Positions 11,690 through 23,699 of a stretch of DNA of 64,000 nucleotides are shown here, one piece after another. Within the stretch, counting starts at the first letter, position 1, and every line of letters starts with the position of its first letter. This DNA comes from Vanilla planifolia (taxonomy: Eukaryota > Streptophyta > Magnoliopsida > Asparagales > Orchidaceae). Location of the stretch: the NCBI GenBank assembly GCA_023846275.1, contig CM043874.1, positions 29,671,630-29,735,629 of the forward strand, given 5' to 3'. The notes under the pieces were generated by a model. It searched no databases. It worked only from the letters and a program-made list of their open reading frames with translations, and had not been told where the DNA came from. The position numbers were made by a program, and so were the translations under genes.

Positions 11690-12172
11690 TTGACATGTTA
11701 ATTAGTATCCAAAATAATTTTAAAACTTTTTCTATAATAACTTAAGATTTTTTTATGAATAATATGATGTACACCATAAAAGTAATATAATAAGATTATA
11801 ATTACACATATTTTGATGTAATAAAATTATTTTCTTAAGAATCATTATTTATAGATTAAAATATTAAGAAATAGATATAATCTTAGGAAACTTGTGATTG
11901 ATTGAAGTGGAGTTGAAAATTTTATTTGAACATAGAAAAAGCATTTCTTGAGAAATCTAATGGAATAAGCTTATATGTTTAGAATGTATAAATAATTACT
12001 CATGAATTTTTAAAATAAAATAACATAAAGATAATTTTAGAAACCTTTTTAAAGGTATTAAGGAAAATTTTGCATTTCGTGCCTAACCACCTTATTTAAG
12101 GAATGAGTTTAATAGGCTATTCGACTTTGTTAAGTAGGGTAGTAGGAAAAAATTTAAAGAGGAGGCTTGAAT

Positions 12173-12174
<2 letters not shown>

Positions 12175-12203
<29 letters not shown>
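12175..12203. repeat. (AG)n microsatellite
   Basis: Run of about 14 AG dinucleotides inside the purine-rich block of the family A 3' LTR. The first LTR has only a short GAGAGAG at the matching place, so it expanded after insertion. Confidence 0.9.
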
Positions 12204-12207
<4 letters not shown>

Positions 12208-14179
12208 GAGAGATAATGAAATGAGAAAAAGGGCTCTAATAGAGAAAGAAAGTTTGAGAAAAGAGAAGGAGAAGCAAAGGAGAGTGGTATTTATTACTAT
12301 AGCTAAGATAAAGGATTTTTAAGCAAGAGAAGAGATAAAAAAAGGGGAAGAAGAATGGTTTAATAGCTAGGGGAGAATAAGAACAAAGAAAGGACAACAA
12401 ACTAGAGAAGTTATAGGTTTATTTTGATATTCTTTAATTTAGTTAAGGTGATTTTATGCAAGTGAAGATGTATTTAATAGTATATGAAATTAAGAGAGTT
12501 ATAGGAATGAGTTTGGAATTATTATGGATGAAAATGGATTAAAATTGAGAGCTTTGTATGGAGAAAAGTGTTGCTTGAAGAAATTTAAATATTGTACAAT
12601 TACGATGGGTTCAATTCTACTTGTATGATTAATTTAAAATAGCTAAAATAGTGGGATCAAATTAGTCTATGAAGGATTATATGGGCTTTAACAAGCTAAT
12701 CATACTAGATGTTTACTCCAATCATATGGAATGATTTCTTGTAAGTTAATAAGATTAAGCCTATAGTGGCATCATACAAGTTGAATAAGTTTAAATGTAC
12801 TTGTACATTCCTTTTAAGTCAGTTTAGGTCTAAGGAATTACATCACCCTAATGAAATATCATATGAGTAATTAGGAGAAGATCATTCCAATCTACTAAGT
12901 CTATTAAGAAAGAATAATAGATTATGTAGCTATAATAATTCTCATTGTACTATCTGATGATTGTTGTATTTGTTAGAAGTTGTTGTTTTATCTTACATGT
13001 ATGATAACACTTATTTTATTTTTTGATAAGTATAAAATATAGGATTGGAGGTTAGTTTAAATAGGTTTGTTAAGAAATGGATATCATGTTACATGACTTC
13101 AAAAATCATATTATCTGATTAGCATGAGGTTTTTTGGGGCAAATAGTTCAACCTAATAAGGAGTTATAAATGGACTTAAGAGATGATTGAATAAGTGCAA
13201 TGTGGAGTATCATATTTTAAGATTAGTAAAGGTTTGAAAGAGCTAGATCAATCAAGAAGAGTTTCCTCATTGTACTATATGATGTATAAGATCATATTTG
13301 CATGATCAATAGGGAGCAGAGGATCGTAACTAGAATTGGATGAGACTAATAAAGAGAATGCTGATCATACCAAATGATCTTGATGATCATATTGAACCAT
13401 TAGTTATAAAAACTGTCAGGTAGAGAAGAAAGCTTAATCATCTTGTATGATATGTTGGGAAGCCGAAAATTAAATAAGATTAAAAAAGTTTGGTTGAAGA
13501 GGGATGTTGACCATGTAGAAAAAGTATTATATGATTAGTTGGTTAAAGGAAGTCTAGACAAGTAGGTTAAGGAGCTGCTTATTATTTTTTATGATGTGGG
13601 AATTAGACAAGTATTATGTATTGAACATAGTAAGAGGAATAGAAAGGATTTTTTGGGTATGTAAACAAAGAAAGTTTTTGATAGTTACGTTATATAGAAT
13701 GATATAACAGTTCATATGCATGCACTCCATTATATGAAACCAAGAAAAAGGAGTGAATCAAACAAGGGAATTCCTTTGCAATCTTAGATAAGTAAACTTG
13801 GTAACTACAATACAAATGTATTTATTTATTATATATATATGTATATATATATATATATTAAATGATTTTATTTAGAATTATTTTATTAACTTCATTTATA
13901 TTATGATGACAAAATAAATTGGTATCTTATTCACATGTTTATTTATGGGATTGAATATTTAATGGTTTTATGTGAAAATTTGGACATGTTATTATTAAAT
14001 AATTAAATATAAGATGTGTTTACATGAACTATGGTTAATATAATGATTTGGTACATGGATAGTCAACATAGGTCATTATCAATGAAGGAAAGAAGATCTA
14101 ATACTTAATAATCTTTCCTAAAGGCATTGTCGTCATTACTGCAAGGGCAAAAAACTATTAGAATTCTCAATTACTTATA

Positions 14180-14412
14180 TGATAGGGTGAGGACTACTTT
14201 TAATTGATATAAGACATGAATTGCCTATATGCTAATATAAGATAAGGATTTCTTATATGTTGATACAAAGAAAGGATTACCTATATATAATATAGGGTGA
14301 AGATTTCCCATATATGATATAAGAAAAGGACTGCCCATATATGAAATAGGATAAGGATTACCCATATATGATGTAGGGTGAGGATTGCTCATATATAATA
14401 TAAGGTTAAGAT
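14180..14412 (+). repeat. 27-bp minisatellite in second family A LTR
   Basis: Unit cores fall near 14296, 14323, 14350, 14377 and 14403, about 27 bp apart, with the pattern TATAGGGTGAGGATTGCCCATATATGA. It corresponds to the array at 5650-5862. Confidence 0.75.
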
Positions 14413-15006
14413 ATTTTCAAATGATATTAGTTCTTGGTTCAAGAGGATAATAGTTTGAAACAAATTTTGGGCCATAAAAATACAACACATGGGAATGAAA
14501 TAAATAAGACATAAGGAACTTCCTTTTATATGATTTAGTATCGTGATGATTATTTGCTTGTTTGATCGCTCATGATTTATTCATTTGTTCATGATTATTT
14601 GTTTTGCAATATTATTGTTGAAATATTGTTTTATTAACTTGAATCTTATTTTACCTTATTACTTTATCAATTGAGCTCTTTAGAAGCTCACTAGTATTTA
14701 TATCACAAGTAATGTAGTCATTGCTTTATAAGATGACATTTTTATGCCATGGAGGAGGATGAGACTTATTAGCTGATATAATGGGTAGTATTTATTTATT
14801 GCTAGTTTATGATGCTTTGTGGATTTTAGTACTATATGTACATGCTATTAGTCATTGCTATTATTATATTGTATATTGATGATTAAAATCAAATGGCTAT
14901 ACTTTTACATTCTAGTGGTTATTTTAGGATTTATGTATCATGAGCATGTGGTAATTAGATGGATTAGGATTTTTCTCACATTGTTAGGTCTTTACTTGAG
15001 GATTAG

Positions 15007-15789
15007 GAAAGATAGGTCTCTAACATAACATAAAGATTGGGAAAGCAGGATTGGAGAAGTTAAAAGAGTGGTTAGTTCTCCTATTGGGTTAATGTGATGG
15101 TCTTAAGAAGAGAAAGACACTAATGATGTTGTATAAAGGGAGCTTTGTTGTTGGCATCAGTTAAGGCTTAAAGGATGGCATTATAATTTAGTTTTAGTTG
15201 TAACACTAATGTAATGAAAATAAGAGTAGAAAGCAAGACATGTGTGTATTGAGGTTCTATATAAGGGAGAATGGAATATATTGGTTAAGTGGGGAGAAAG
15301 TGGTAGGTAAAGGAAGTTTGACCAATGGGTTTATAAGGACTAATAGAAATAATTAAGCAAGTTGCCCTGGTGATGCAAGGCAAGTTGCATCAAATGGATT
15401 ATGACACTTGAGTATTCCCTAAAGATAACAATGAAGTCTCTCTTAATAACCCTCAATTATATTCATGTCAAAAAGAAATTTCTATATTTGTTAAAGAACA
15501 ACATTAGTTCTACACATTAGTGAGCAAAAAACTTCATTAACAATTGAAAATATAACTACTTTTATTTATTGTAAAATGACATATTGGCTCTATAACTTCA
15601 TTATTTCTAAAATAAAATTAGAATTATTATAAAAATCAAATTGTCAAACTTTCAATTCAATATTAAAGAACATTTATTAATAATCAATGATTGTTTGAAA
15701 GAACACTTATTCAACCTACCATAATTGCTCTTTGTTGTTTATTTCCACTATGCCAGATTCTTATTTTGTAGGAATCTTGATTTATGCGT

Positions 15790-15841
<52 letters not shown>

Positions 15842-17593
15842 CTTATTTCTTTTAATATTGATTGCTTTGGTCAAAAATATGGGCCACAATTTTAATAACT
15901 AATAGTTTTCTCATAAGCAGCATGGATGTAAAACTTATGTAGAATCATTAAGACAATCAAAAGAATAATAGTAACATGAAAATTATGTTATGCCTTTTTA
16001 CAAAAGAAATTTTGTTTTCTAATCTTTTACTCTTTATTGCCATGGATTCCAAAAAATCCCTTTAATGTTTATCTTAACCAAACTCATGAAAAAGACATTC
16101 CAAATCTAGCAAATTCATTTTTAAGAGGTTAGGGTTCAATAACAACTTCATTGTTTTTTCATATTTAAACATTGATCAATCTAAGGTTGTCATGAAGCAA
16201 TTTGATAAGACATCTAATATGGAGAAAAACATTGCTTATCTTGATGTTACGGATAAGTGACCATGTGTCTTCTGCTTTAGAGTCTTTGATTTATGAAAGA
16301 AAAACATCAATGAATAAAATTTAAATTAAGAAGGACAAATTGAGGATTTCAAAATTTCCCTAAGGGGTTTTTATCATTAATGATGAAAGTAAGGATCAAA
16401 GGTCATCTTTTCAATGATCATTCATTACACTATCATATTCATGGTCTCAATGACATTACTTAAGAGATCACTCTCTAGAAATCAATATAGATTATGTTGG
16501 TCAATTTGAAGTGAAAAAGGGGATTGAGAGAGTTAAAGAACAGCAACTTGATGAGTATGATCCTTACATTCCTGATGCTATTTGTGAGTTCACACAGTAT
16601 AGCATGACAATGAAGGCTAATTAAGTCTATGAAGGAATAAAATACATTATCTATGGTACCCAAAAGGAAAAATTTATGGTTAATTAGTTTCTTAATTAGA
16701 TAGAATTTAGAAGTTTAAAGGAGATTTACAATAGAACAAAACAAATTATTAAAAGAAGAAGGAAGAGCTATCAACAAAGAATATTCAAATGGAGACTAAA
16801 GTGTATCTCATAAAAGAAAAAGTTTAAGAATATTAAAAAAATTTAGATGAAATCAAAGTAATTATAAAAAATTAAGATAATATGAAGTTGAATTAGAGAG
16901 GATAAATTTGATGATGATGTTTTTAAAAGTTTTGATAACATCTTTAAGAAAAATCTGATCACAATGTTTTTGTTGTGATTAACAATGAGGTTGAGGAGGT
17001 CTTAAATCAACCATAGGATTGAAGGTTAATGAATATGATGGCCTTTCAAAATGGAGCTAAAGAAATGATGAAGATCCTTTATAAGAAAAGAGATAAAAAT
17101 CAAGAATGGCTCAAGATTCTCAAGGTTTAGTTGTTCTTAAGGGATGTGGCAAGATTAATGCATCATGCTTCTTGCATTTATGATCCTCCAATCTAGCATC
17201 ACCATAATGGAGAAACTTGATCTAATTGTGTACAACAAAGGAATTCCCAAAATAAAAGATGAGAAGTTGTTCTTTTTCCTTCCTTCTATAAAGACATGTT
17301 TTGATATAATTTGCTTTTTATAAAATAATTCTATATTTCTTTATGTATTTTATTTTTGTAAATGTAAAAACACATAAACCAAAGGGTCATCTGTGGCTTA
17401 TCTTGCATTTATCTTTTTGTTAATTATGATAATTAATATCTATCTATTAAAATGACATTATTAATTTCCAAAATGTCACTTGGTATTTCATTTTCCTCTT
17501 CTTTTGACGAGACCTTTTGAAATTTGAAAGAAACTTCTCATGAGTTGACATGTGACAACTACTTATTTTCCTCGATTACTCTGCGTTGTTGCT
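15007..17593. other. Non-coding AT-rich stretch with one unidentified short frame
   Basis: No transposon or host domain was recognised. A plus-strand frame is open at 16454-16624 (57 codons). It contains VGQFEVKKGIERVKEQQLDE, which is less low-complexity than its surroundings, but I cannot assign it to a family. A (TA)n run lies at 15795-15839. Confidence 0.4.
15795..15839. repeat. (TA)n microsatellite
   Basis: Uninterrupted TA dinucleotide run of about 45 bp. Confidence 0.95.
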
Positions 17594-17601
17594 TATAAAA
17601 G
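17594..17601 (+). promoter_or_regulatory. TATA-box-like site upstream of LINE
   Basis: TATAAAAG within a locally GC-richer stretch, followed by CT-rich leader-like sequence and then the LINE ORF1 region. It could be the promoter in the LINE 5' untranslated region. This is position-based inference only. Confidence 0.25.
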
Positions 17602-18179
17602 ACGACCACTAAGAAAGAAAGTCTTTAGTGACATTTCACCATCTTCCTTATGATTTGATTTTCTTTAAAGGAGATCTATAGTTCTTTATGTTTCCTTCTC
17701 CTTTGATCTTCCTTTGAATTTTCTTCTTATTTTCTAAGTGGATGGCAAAAGAAAACAGACATAACTCAATCAACTATATATCTTATGGCTTGTAAAATGT
17801 TTTTAGTTAGAATCTTAATTGAAAATTGGAATGGAAAGTGAAATTGGATAATTATAGTTTTGAATTGCATGATTTGAAAATTGGGATCAAAGGTTTGAGT
17901 GGAAAGGACCTTTTGGCGAGCTATAGCATGTTGATCTATGGCAAATATGTCTCTTTCCCCTGCTGGTATTGGTTAAGTGTTTAGCTCTTATTCCTTCTAG
18001 CTCTGAGAATGTCTCCTTATAAAGTTTTGAAGTGGTCTTTCCTCTCCAAATCATTCCTTTATTAAGGCTTATGGCTAGTCAGAGATAACTTTGTTGACTA
18101 AAGTCAAACCAGTAATGACTTTCATAAGGAAACCCAAAATAGTATTTAGTGAGAAGAATGTCTCACATTGATTAGAAAA

Positions 18180-18790
18180 TTTTTTCTTAGGAAAAAAGAA
18201 TGGAGATATTTGATAGAATTCCGAAAGATTGGAATTCTAGGAGCATTCTTATTGAGCATCTTTTTAACATACATATACTCACTTGATTTTCCTTAGAAGC
18301 TAATTACCTGCAATGTTGGATGCATCATATTTGGAAGTTTATTGATTTTTAAATGTGGATCTTAAAATGGAGCTCAGAGTTTCAATTGAACTCAAAATTT
18401 TCTCCAAAGCCAAAATGGGTATCAGTCATACAGCTCTCAATTTGTTATTTCAACAAACAAGCTCTTTACTTAATTACCTTAATAATTGGCATACCATTGA
18501 AACTTGATTCTAAAACAATAAATAGAATGAGACAAAATATCAGCCATGTTTGCATGGAAGTAGATTTAGCAAAAGAACTTCTAACCTAAATTTGGATATC
18601 TAAAAACCATGTAAGCAATAATGGTTTATAGAAAGAAATAATGTACAATAATCTACCAAGTAACTATACTAGATGTCAAAAGTAGGGTCACACTTTACAA
18701 TGATGCAAACCTCCAACAATAGTAAGGTCTAAATTTAAAAGCAAGGTATGGTATCAATGTCTAATTGCTTCCATCAAAAAATATAATTTA
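18180..18790 (+). pseudogene. LINE ORF1 remnant (DUF4283-like, CCHC)
   Basis: Relic of the LINE nucleic-acid-binding protein that coats the element's RNA. The plus-strand frame from 18353 gives WILKWSSEFQLN, KPKWVSVIQLSICYFNKQAL, IIGIPLKLDSKTINRMRQNI and VCMEVDLAKEL. These match the order of the DUF4283 domain and following region in plant LINE and retroelement proteins (valuable-looking WV..P.LP...., ...IG.PL..D..T......R.CVE.DL.K). After a stop it continues with NLPSNYTRCQKYGHTLQ-stop-C, a CCHC knuckle relic whose first Cys is changed. Stops at the end of the 78-codon frame and in the knuckle inactivate it. Confidence 0.75.
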
Positions 18791-19689
18791 GCTACCAAAC
18801 AAAGAAGGGAAGACAACCCAAACTCAAGCTACAGTCAATAATTTAACAACACAAGCCATTGATACATAAAAAGAAAGGTCTCAATAGGTCAACTTCCCTT
18901 ATCTTAAATAAAAGTAATCTATGCAAAAGACAAAGCTAATACCCTTAGATCTCATCATTTCATTAAACATAAAATTCAAGCATTAAAAAATAACTACCCA
19001 ATTAATTTAATCTCTAATGATTGCATGGCTCATGAAAAGGAGCAATTAGGAGGTAGGAAACAAAATTATCAATCCAATTCAAACAATAGGAAGGAATGTT
19101 CCTTAATCCAACAAAATGACGTCCAACCACTGAAAACATTTAGTGAGGACTTTTAGAAGAGAGCTATGACATCTAATCTCTTTCAGTTAAACCAAAATGG
19201 TTTCATAATTGTTTTTAACAAAAGGACTAAGAAAAAAGAAAAAGAATCTCTAACTAAGCAAATAGTCCTAAAGCTACTAGAAGAAGCCATTGAGCCACTC
19301 AAAGCATTAAAAACCTAGATTTTAATGAATAATCTCCTAAGTTGGAACATCAAGAAGGCTATTAGAATAGAAATAATCTACTACCTTAAAGCACTGATAA
19401 ATGTTCACATGATATCTCTCATCACTTTGCTAGAACCCATGATAAGCAAATAGTCGCTTGGAATTTGTAAAAGAAAACTCACTTTTAATTTTTGTGCATG
19501 CAATTCATCAAAAAAGTTTTAGGTGTTATGGAAAAAGGAATACATGTCAAGAAGTAAGGAGCAAAGAACAATTCATGTACATGATAGTTAAACATCAAGA
19601 TTGAAAAAACAAGTATGTTGCTATTTCATGTATGCAAAGTGACAATTTATAGAAGAAGCAATCTTTGGAATGAACTTAGAACAATGGTA

Positions 19690-20020
19690 GATTCTAGCGA
19701 TAACCCTTGATTGATTGTTGGTGATTTCAATATTATAGCCCCCTTAGATGAATACAAAGGTCATTCAACACTAGAAATTGGCCCTATCACAGAGTTAAAA
19801 TTGCATAAAATTGCATAGACCATTGTGCTTTCAAAGAGTTCTCTTTCTTGGGTAATATGTTAACTTGGATAGGGGTGAGGAAAGGGAAGTGGGTATGAAA
19901 AGGAATTGATAGAGCACTAGTAAATCAAGACAAGTTAAATTCTTTTCCTTTAATAACCATTTAACACATCAACAAAGCCTCATTTGATCATGCCCCTGTA
20001 CTACTCAATTTTCCCCAAAT
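19690..20020 (+). pseudogene. LINE endonuclease remnant
   Basis: Relic of the apurinic/apyrimidinic-type endonuclease that nicks target DNA for LINE insertion. At about 19710 the frame reads LIVGDFNIIAPLDEYKG, the conserved GDFN block. Near 19975-20015 it reads SFDHAPVLLNFP, which corresponds to the SDH catalytic motif with one extra residue. Between them are stops and frame changes. It lies in the expected place between ORF1 and the RT. Confidence 0.75.
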
Positions 20021-20729
20021 AGCAAGCTTATCCCACAGACAATTTAAATTTTAAAATGTATGGGCTAGTAGAAAAGACTTATTTCTATTGTAAAACTAAA
20101 CTAGAATTTGCCAATTATAGGTTCAAGAGTAAGGGTCTTGGCTTATAAACTCAAAACAACTAAAAGATTTCCTTAAAGAATACAATAAATCAAACTTTCG
20201 TAATATATTTAAAATATTGCAAGTAGTAGAGGTATAACATTTGGAGAAAACATAACAATTTGAATCAATGTAGACACAAGATCAGTTACTTATAGCAACG
20301 ACATTAGTAGAGGATTTTTGCCATTAGAAAGTGGGAACCAAATGGCTTATTGAAGGAGAAATAAATACAAAATTTTTTCATATGATTATCAAGGTTAAGT
20401 AAAGAAAGCTAATAATCCAAACAATAAGAGCTTCACTTGGAAATTAGATAATAGAGGACAAAATCATGCATGCAACTATTAAACATTACAATCTTATGTT
20501 AACTACAACTCTAGGTAATCAAAATAGCTCTTTTCTTAACTCAAATTTGTCTTTAGTATCTTACAAGAATAATCAAGCCTTACTATAACAAGCAATTAAG
20601 GAGGAAATTCAATAGATTGTCTTTTAGAAGGACCCTCATAATGCCCCAAGCCTTAATGGTTTCAATGGGCTTTCCTTTAAGCACTGCTAGTCAATGATCG
20701 AGAATGATGTATTAGAGGTTGCTAATGAC

Positions 20730-21670
20730 TTCCTTGTAGGGTCCCAAGAGAAATTCCAATTTTATTCATATTTCTAAAACTAAGAATTCAACAATTTTTG
20801 AGAATTTTAGACCTATCCACCTATACATTTTTATAGAGAAGATCTTCTCTATGCTACTTGCATCGAGATTATAAAATTTTCTCAAAGCCTTAATCTCATC
20901 AGAACAATCAAGTGTATATGATAAAGATAGACATAAATGAGAACATATTACTCGCTCAAGACTTGGTTAAAGAAATCAATAAAAAATTAGAGGTAAAAAT
21001 TGTATAATTAAATTTGATTTTAAAAGGACCTTTGATTACTTGTCTTGAGATTTGTAAGATAGGTTTTACATAAAGTTCAACTTTGATGCTAGATTCGTCA
21101 ACTTCATTATGAACACTCTTAAAAGTAGTTGGCTCTCTAACATAATTAATGGAAAATGTAATGGGTTCTCTTAACCTACCCATGGACTCAAGAAAGGTAA
21201 CCTATTATTATCATCTTTTCTTTTCATTCTAGTTGTAGAAGTCTTTATTCTAGGTTTAAAAAATTTTCTCAATTAAGGCAAAGTGAAGAATTATGTTATA
21301 CCAAGAGGTTGTATGACCATCACACACTTGAGCTTTGCTAATGACATTGTGAAATATCAACATTAATATCTAAAAAGTTCTTTTTGAGCTTCAAGGTTTG
21401 TAGGTTTCAAATCAATGCACAAAAATGTTTTTGTAGGCAACAAAAACATCAAAACAAGATAAGAAAAACTTCTTATCAAGGTTTTGGGTTTAATAAACAA
21501 ATCATTCCTATAGTTTATCTAAGAACCACCTTATTCAAGGGCAAAAAAAGACTACATTTTTAGCACTTGGAAGATAAGATCAGAAAGAAAATGGAAGGCT
21601 AGAAGAAGGAATTGTCATTCATGGGTGATTGGTTGGTGCTTATGAAACACATGCTTTAATTCAATTTCAC
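20730..21670 (+). pseudogene. LINE reverse transcriptase remnant
   Basis: Relic of the LINE RT. In order on the plus strand it shows ENFRPIHLYIFIEKIFSMLL and ASRL (the FRPISL block), ISSEQSSVYDKDRH (the SEEQ.AF..GR block), IIKFDFKRTFDYLS, FDARFVNFIMNTLKSSWLSN and INGKCNGFS (the NG block). It continues with THGLKKGNLLLSSFLFILVV (the GL.QGDPLSP block) and HLSFANDIV near 21327-21347. The last is the catalytic FADD box with one Asp changed to Asn. Downstream, YLRTTLFKGKK and KELSFMGDWLVLMKHML match the YLG.P and LS..GR..LI..VL blocks. Stops and frameshifts throughout. Confidence 0.85.
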
Positions 21671-21769
21671 TTTACTCCTTAATGGTACCTTGCCAACCTC
21701 AAATGATTTTACTAATAAGAAAGAGACTTATGTATAGATTTCTTTGAGCAGAAAAAAATTGAGAGAGAG

Positions 21770-22275
21770 TGATGGGGATTTCATGATGTGGAGAAGATTG
21801 AAAAGATAGAGAAAATAAATGACATATTGAAATATTTTACATAATTAATTTATATTAATATACTATTTATATAATATTTAATGAAGAAAACATTCATACA
21901 AATTAATATATTAAAGCTATCATAAATAAAGTTATATTTTTAAAATGATTTTACATAAATAAATTAATAATAAAAATTAATATATTTAACATGTTAATAT
22001 TAATAAATATTATAATTTGAATTATTGAGAAATAATTTTTATTTAATTTTTTCTTACTTCTTTATCTTTATGCTTATAGCTCTCACACTTTCTCTCATTT
22101 TTTCAAATTTTTTTATCTCTCATATTATTCTTTTATTTGTTATTATTTCTACATCTATATGCTTTTCTCTCACTGTCACTTATCACTCTCTTTCTCTTTT
22201 CTATTTTTTTTCTCTTTCACTTCTCTACTTTCTTCTCTTTCACTATATTATTTATTCTCATTGTATCTTTAATCT
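21770..22275. other. AT- and pyrimidine-rich insert within LINE
   Basis: LINE similarity stops after about 21765 and resumes at about 22285 (CPLKENGLGLKKLKELV), although the two pieces are adjacent in intact elements. The insert is extremely AT-rich at its left half and CT-rich at its right half. Hydrophobic short frames at 22025-22375 are a product of the CT-rich strand. No terminal inverted repeats or target-site duplication could be identified. Confidence 0.45.
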
Positions 22276-22279
22276 TCCT

Positions 22280-22760
22280 TGTCTCACACACTTTCCAATG
22301 CCCCTTAAAGAAAATGGCTTAGGTTTAAAGAAGCTTAAGGAGCTCGTGATAGTCTTTAGTACTAAACTTTTTTAAAAATTTCATAGGAGTAATTCCTTAT
22401 GGGCTCAATTTTTGAGAAGAAGGAGAAGTTTATGCTCAGTAACATGGAATCACACAAAAAGGATTATGCAAATAATTTAAAGTATATAGAACAACTTGAA
22501 ACATCTAATCACACCTACTAATGCTTACTAAGGATGGTAGATTTAGCATTAACTCAACATGTGAGGAATTGCAAAGCAAAAGTATCACTCTAAATTTAAG
22601 GAAAATTATAAGGAATAACAACACCCTTTTAAAAACCTCTATACTAATGTGCAGATTCTTAATAACTTCCTATCTTTTCTAGAGAACTTATGCAAGCTAA
22701 ACTATAAGCCAGCTAACAAATGCCCTTTTATGTAAATGGAGATTTGTTAAATCATGATTT
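22280..22760 (+). pseudogene. LINE ORF2 C-terminal region remnant
   Basis: Continues the LINE after the insert. The frame reads CPLKENGLGLKKLKELVIVF and then KFHRSNSLWAQFLRRR, matching the P..EGGLG.R.L...N.A...K..W......SLW...L block found after the RT in plant LINEs. The following 300 bp are too decayed to align by eye. Confidence 0.7.
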
Positions 22761-23059
22761 TATGGAATGCACAAGGTCACCTCAAATTTGGAACATATGA
22801 AAAGTATCATGTTTGACCCCCTCACTTATATATGTTAGGATGTATGTAAGGTATACAATTCTTGAATATATGATGACCAAACCATTGCAGTGATAACTGT
22901 GATGAACAAAGTTTTATCAACCAGCTAAAACATTTTTAGTGACTAACAATGCAAATCTCCCAACATGAATCCCAACTAGTTCAATGTGGTTCCCCCTCTT
23001 TCTCCTTTTTTAAATATCAAATGCATGAAGACATAGGAAGTGCACTAGGTTCCTCTACC

Positions 23060-23695
23060 AAAAGACATTTTAAAATTAGGCATTGATGGATTAACTCGAG
23101 GTAATCTTGTTCTTGCAAGTTATGGAGAGATTATTTTTCGTTACATTGCAAGCAATCAAAGCTTTTTTTGCTTTTGTAGGACACAAGTCAAACATTTAAG
23201 TAGAATGTTTAGTCAGTATGCTAGGTCTAAGACTTTGTAAAGGACTAGGAATACTTAATATCCTCGTGAATTTTGATTTGCAAATAGATCATGGGCATGG
23301 TCCAATGAACTACAACTACTCCTTGGAGGATACTAAATGTTATTAACCAAATCAATCAACTTAGTTTCCTGAGCATCGAATGCCAACAAATTTATAGAGA
23401 AGGTATTGCAGTTGCACATTACTTAGTGGAATTAGGAACTAGTAGTACGTAATCAAGAATCTTTGATTCACAACAAATGCCCAATCTATGCAAAGCTTTG
23501 ATCAAGTTGGATAAGGCTAAATATCATTGCCTAAGATTAGTACACAAAAAAACAATCCAATACATTTGTCTAAAGTTTCCCAAAAGCTCTTTCAATCTTC
23601 CTGATCCTACTACCCAGCTTCTCTTCACTCATTTTCAAATCATACCTCATAAAGTTTTTCTTTGTATGGTTTTGTTTTGTTCACATACCCTCTAA
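23060..23695 (+). pseudogene. LINE RNase H domain remnant
   Basis: Relic of the plant-type RNase H domain at the LINE ORF2 end. It starts with ILKLGIDGLTRGNLVLASYG, which resembles the KLN.DGS..GNPG.A..GG start and keeps one catalytic Asp. It continues with INQLSFLSIECQQIYREGIA and VAHYLVELGTS, the end motif V.RE.N..AD.LA.LG. A linked open frame (from about 23477) carries QMPNLCKALIKLDKAKYHCL, also found at plant LINE ends. Frames shift at least twice. Confidence 0.75.
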
Positions 23696-23699
23696 TTTC

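Larger units (their letters stand above)
11690..15006 (+). repeat. Family A 3' LTR (about 3.3 kb)
   Basis: Second copy of the family A LTR, co-linear with 3.2-6.5 kb. It carries the same CATATTTTGATGTA, the AG-rich block, the 27-bp minisatellite and the GTTAGGTCTTTACTTGAGGATT-like tail (GTTAAGTCTATACTTAGGATT in the first copy). Homology stops at about 15006, some 80 bp before the expected LTR end, so this copy seems truncated or replaced at its 3' edge. The divergence from the first LTR implies great age. Confidence 0.65.
17730..23695 (+). mobile_element. Decayed L1-type LINE with RNase H domain
   Basis: A non-LTR retrotransposon, largely complete in order but full of stops and frameshifts. 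It holds ORF1 with a DUF4283-like RNA-binding region, an apurinic endonuclease, reverse transcriptase, a C-terminal LINE region and an RNase H domain, all on the plus strand. RNase H at the end of ORF2 is typical of many plant L1 elements. An AT- and pyrimidine-rich insert of about 0.5 kb (about 21770-22275) interrupts it. No intact frame remains. The 5' limit is uncertain, and the 3' limit is set by the last RNase H-linked frame. No poly-A tail or target-site duplication was found. Confidence 0.8.

Noticed and set aside
22025..22375. 116-codon hydrophobic frame that could suggest a membrane protein
   Set aside because: It is a translation of a CT-rich low-complexity tract (Phe, Leu, Ser, Ile) inside the insert that breaks a LINE. 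Its end overlaps the LINE frame CPLKENGLGL.
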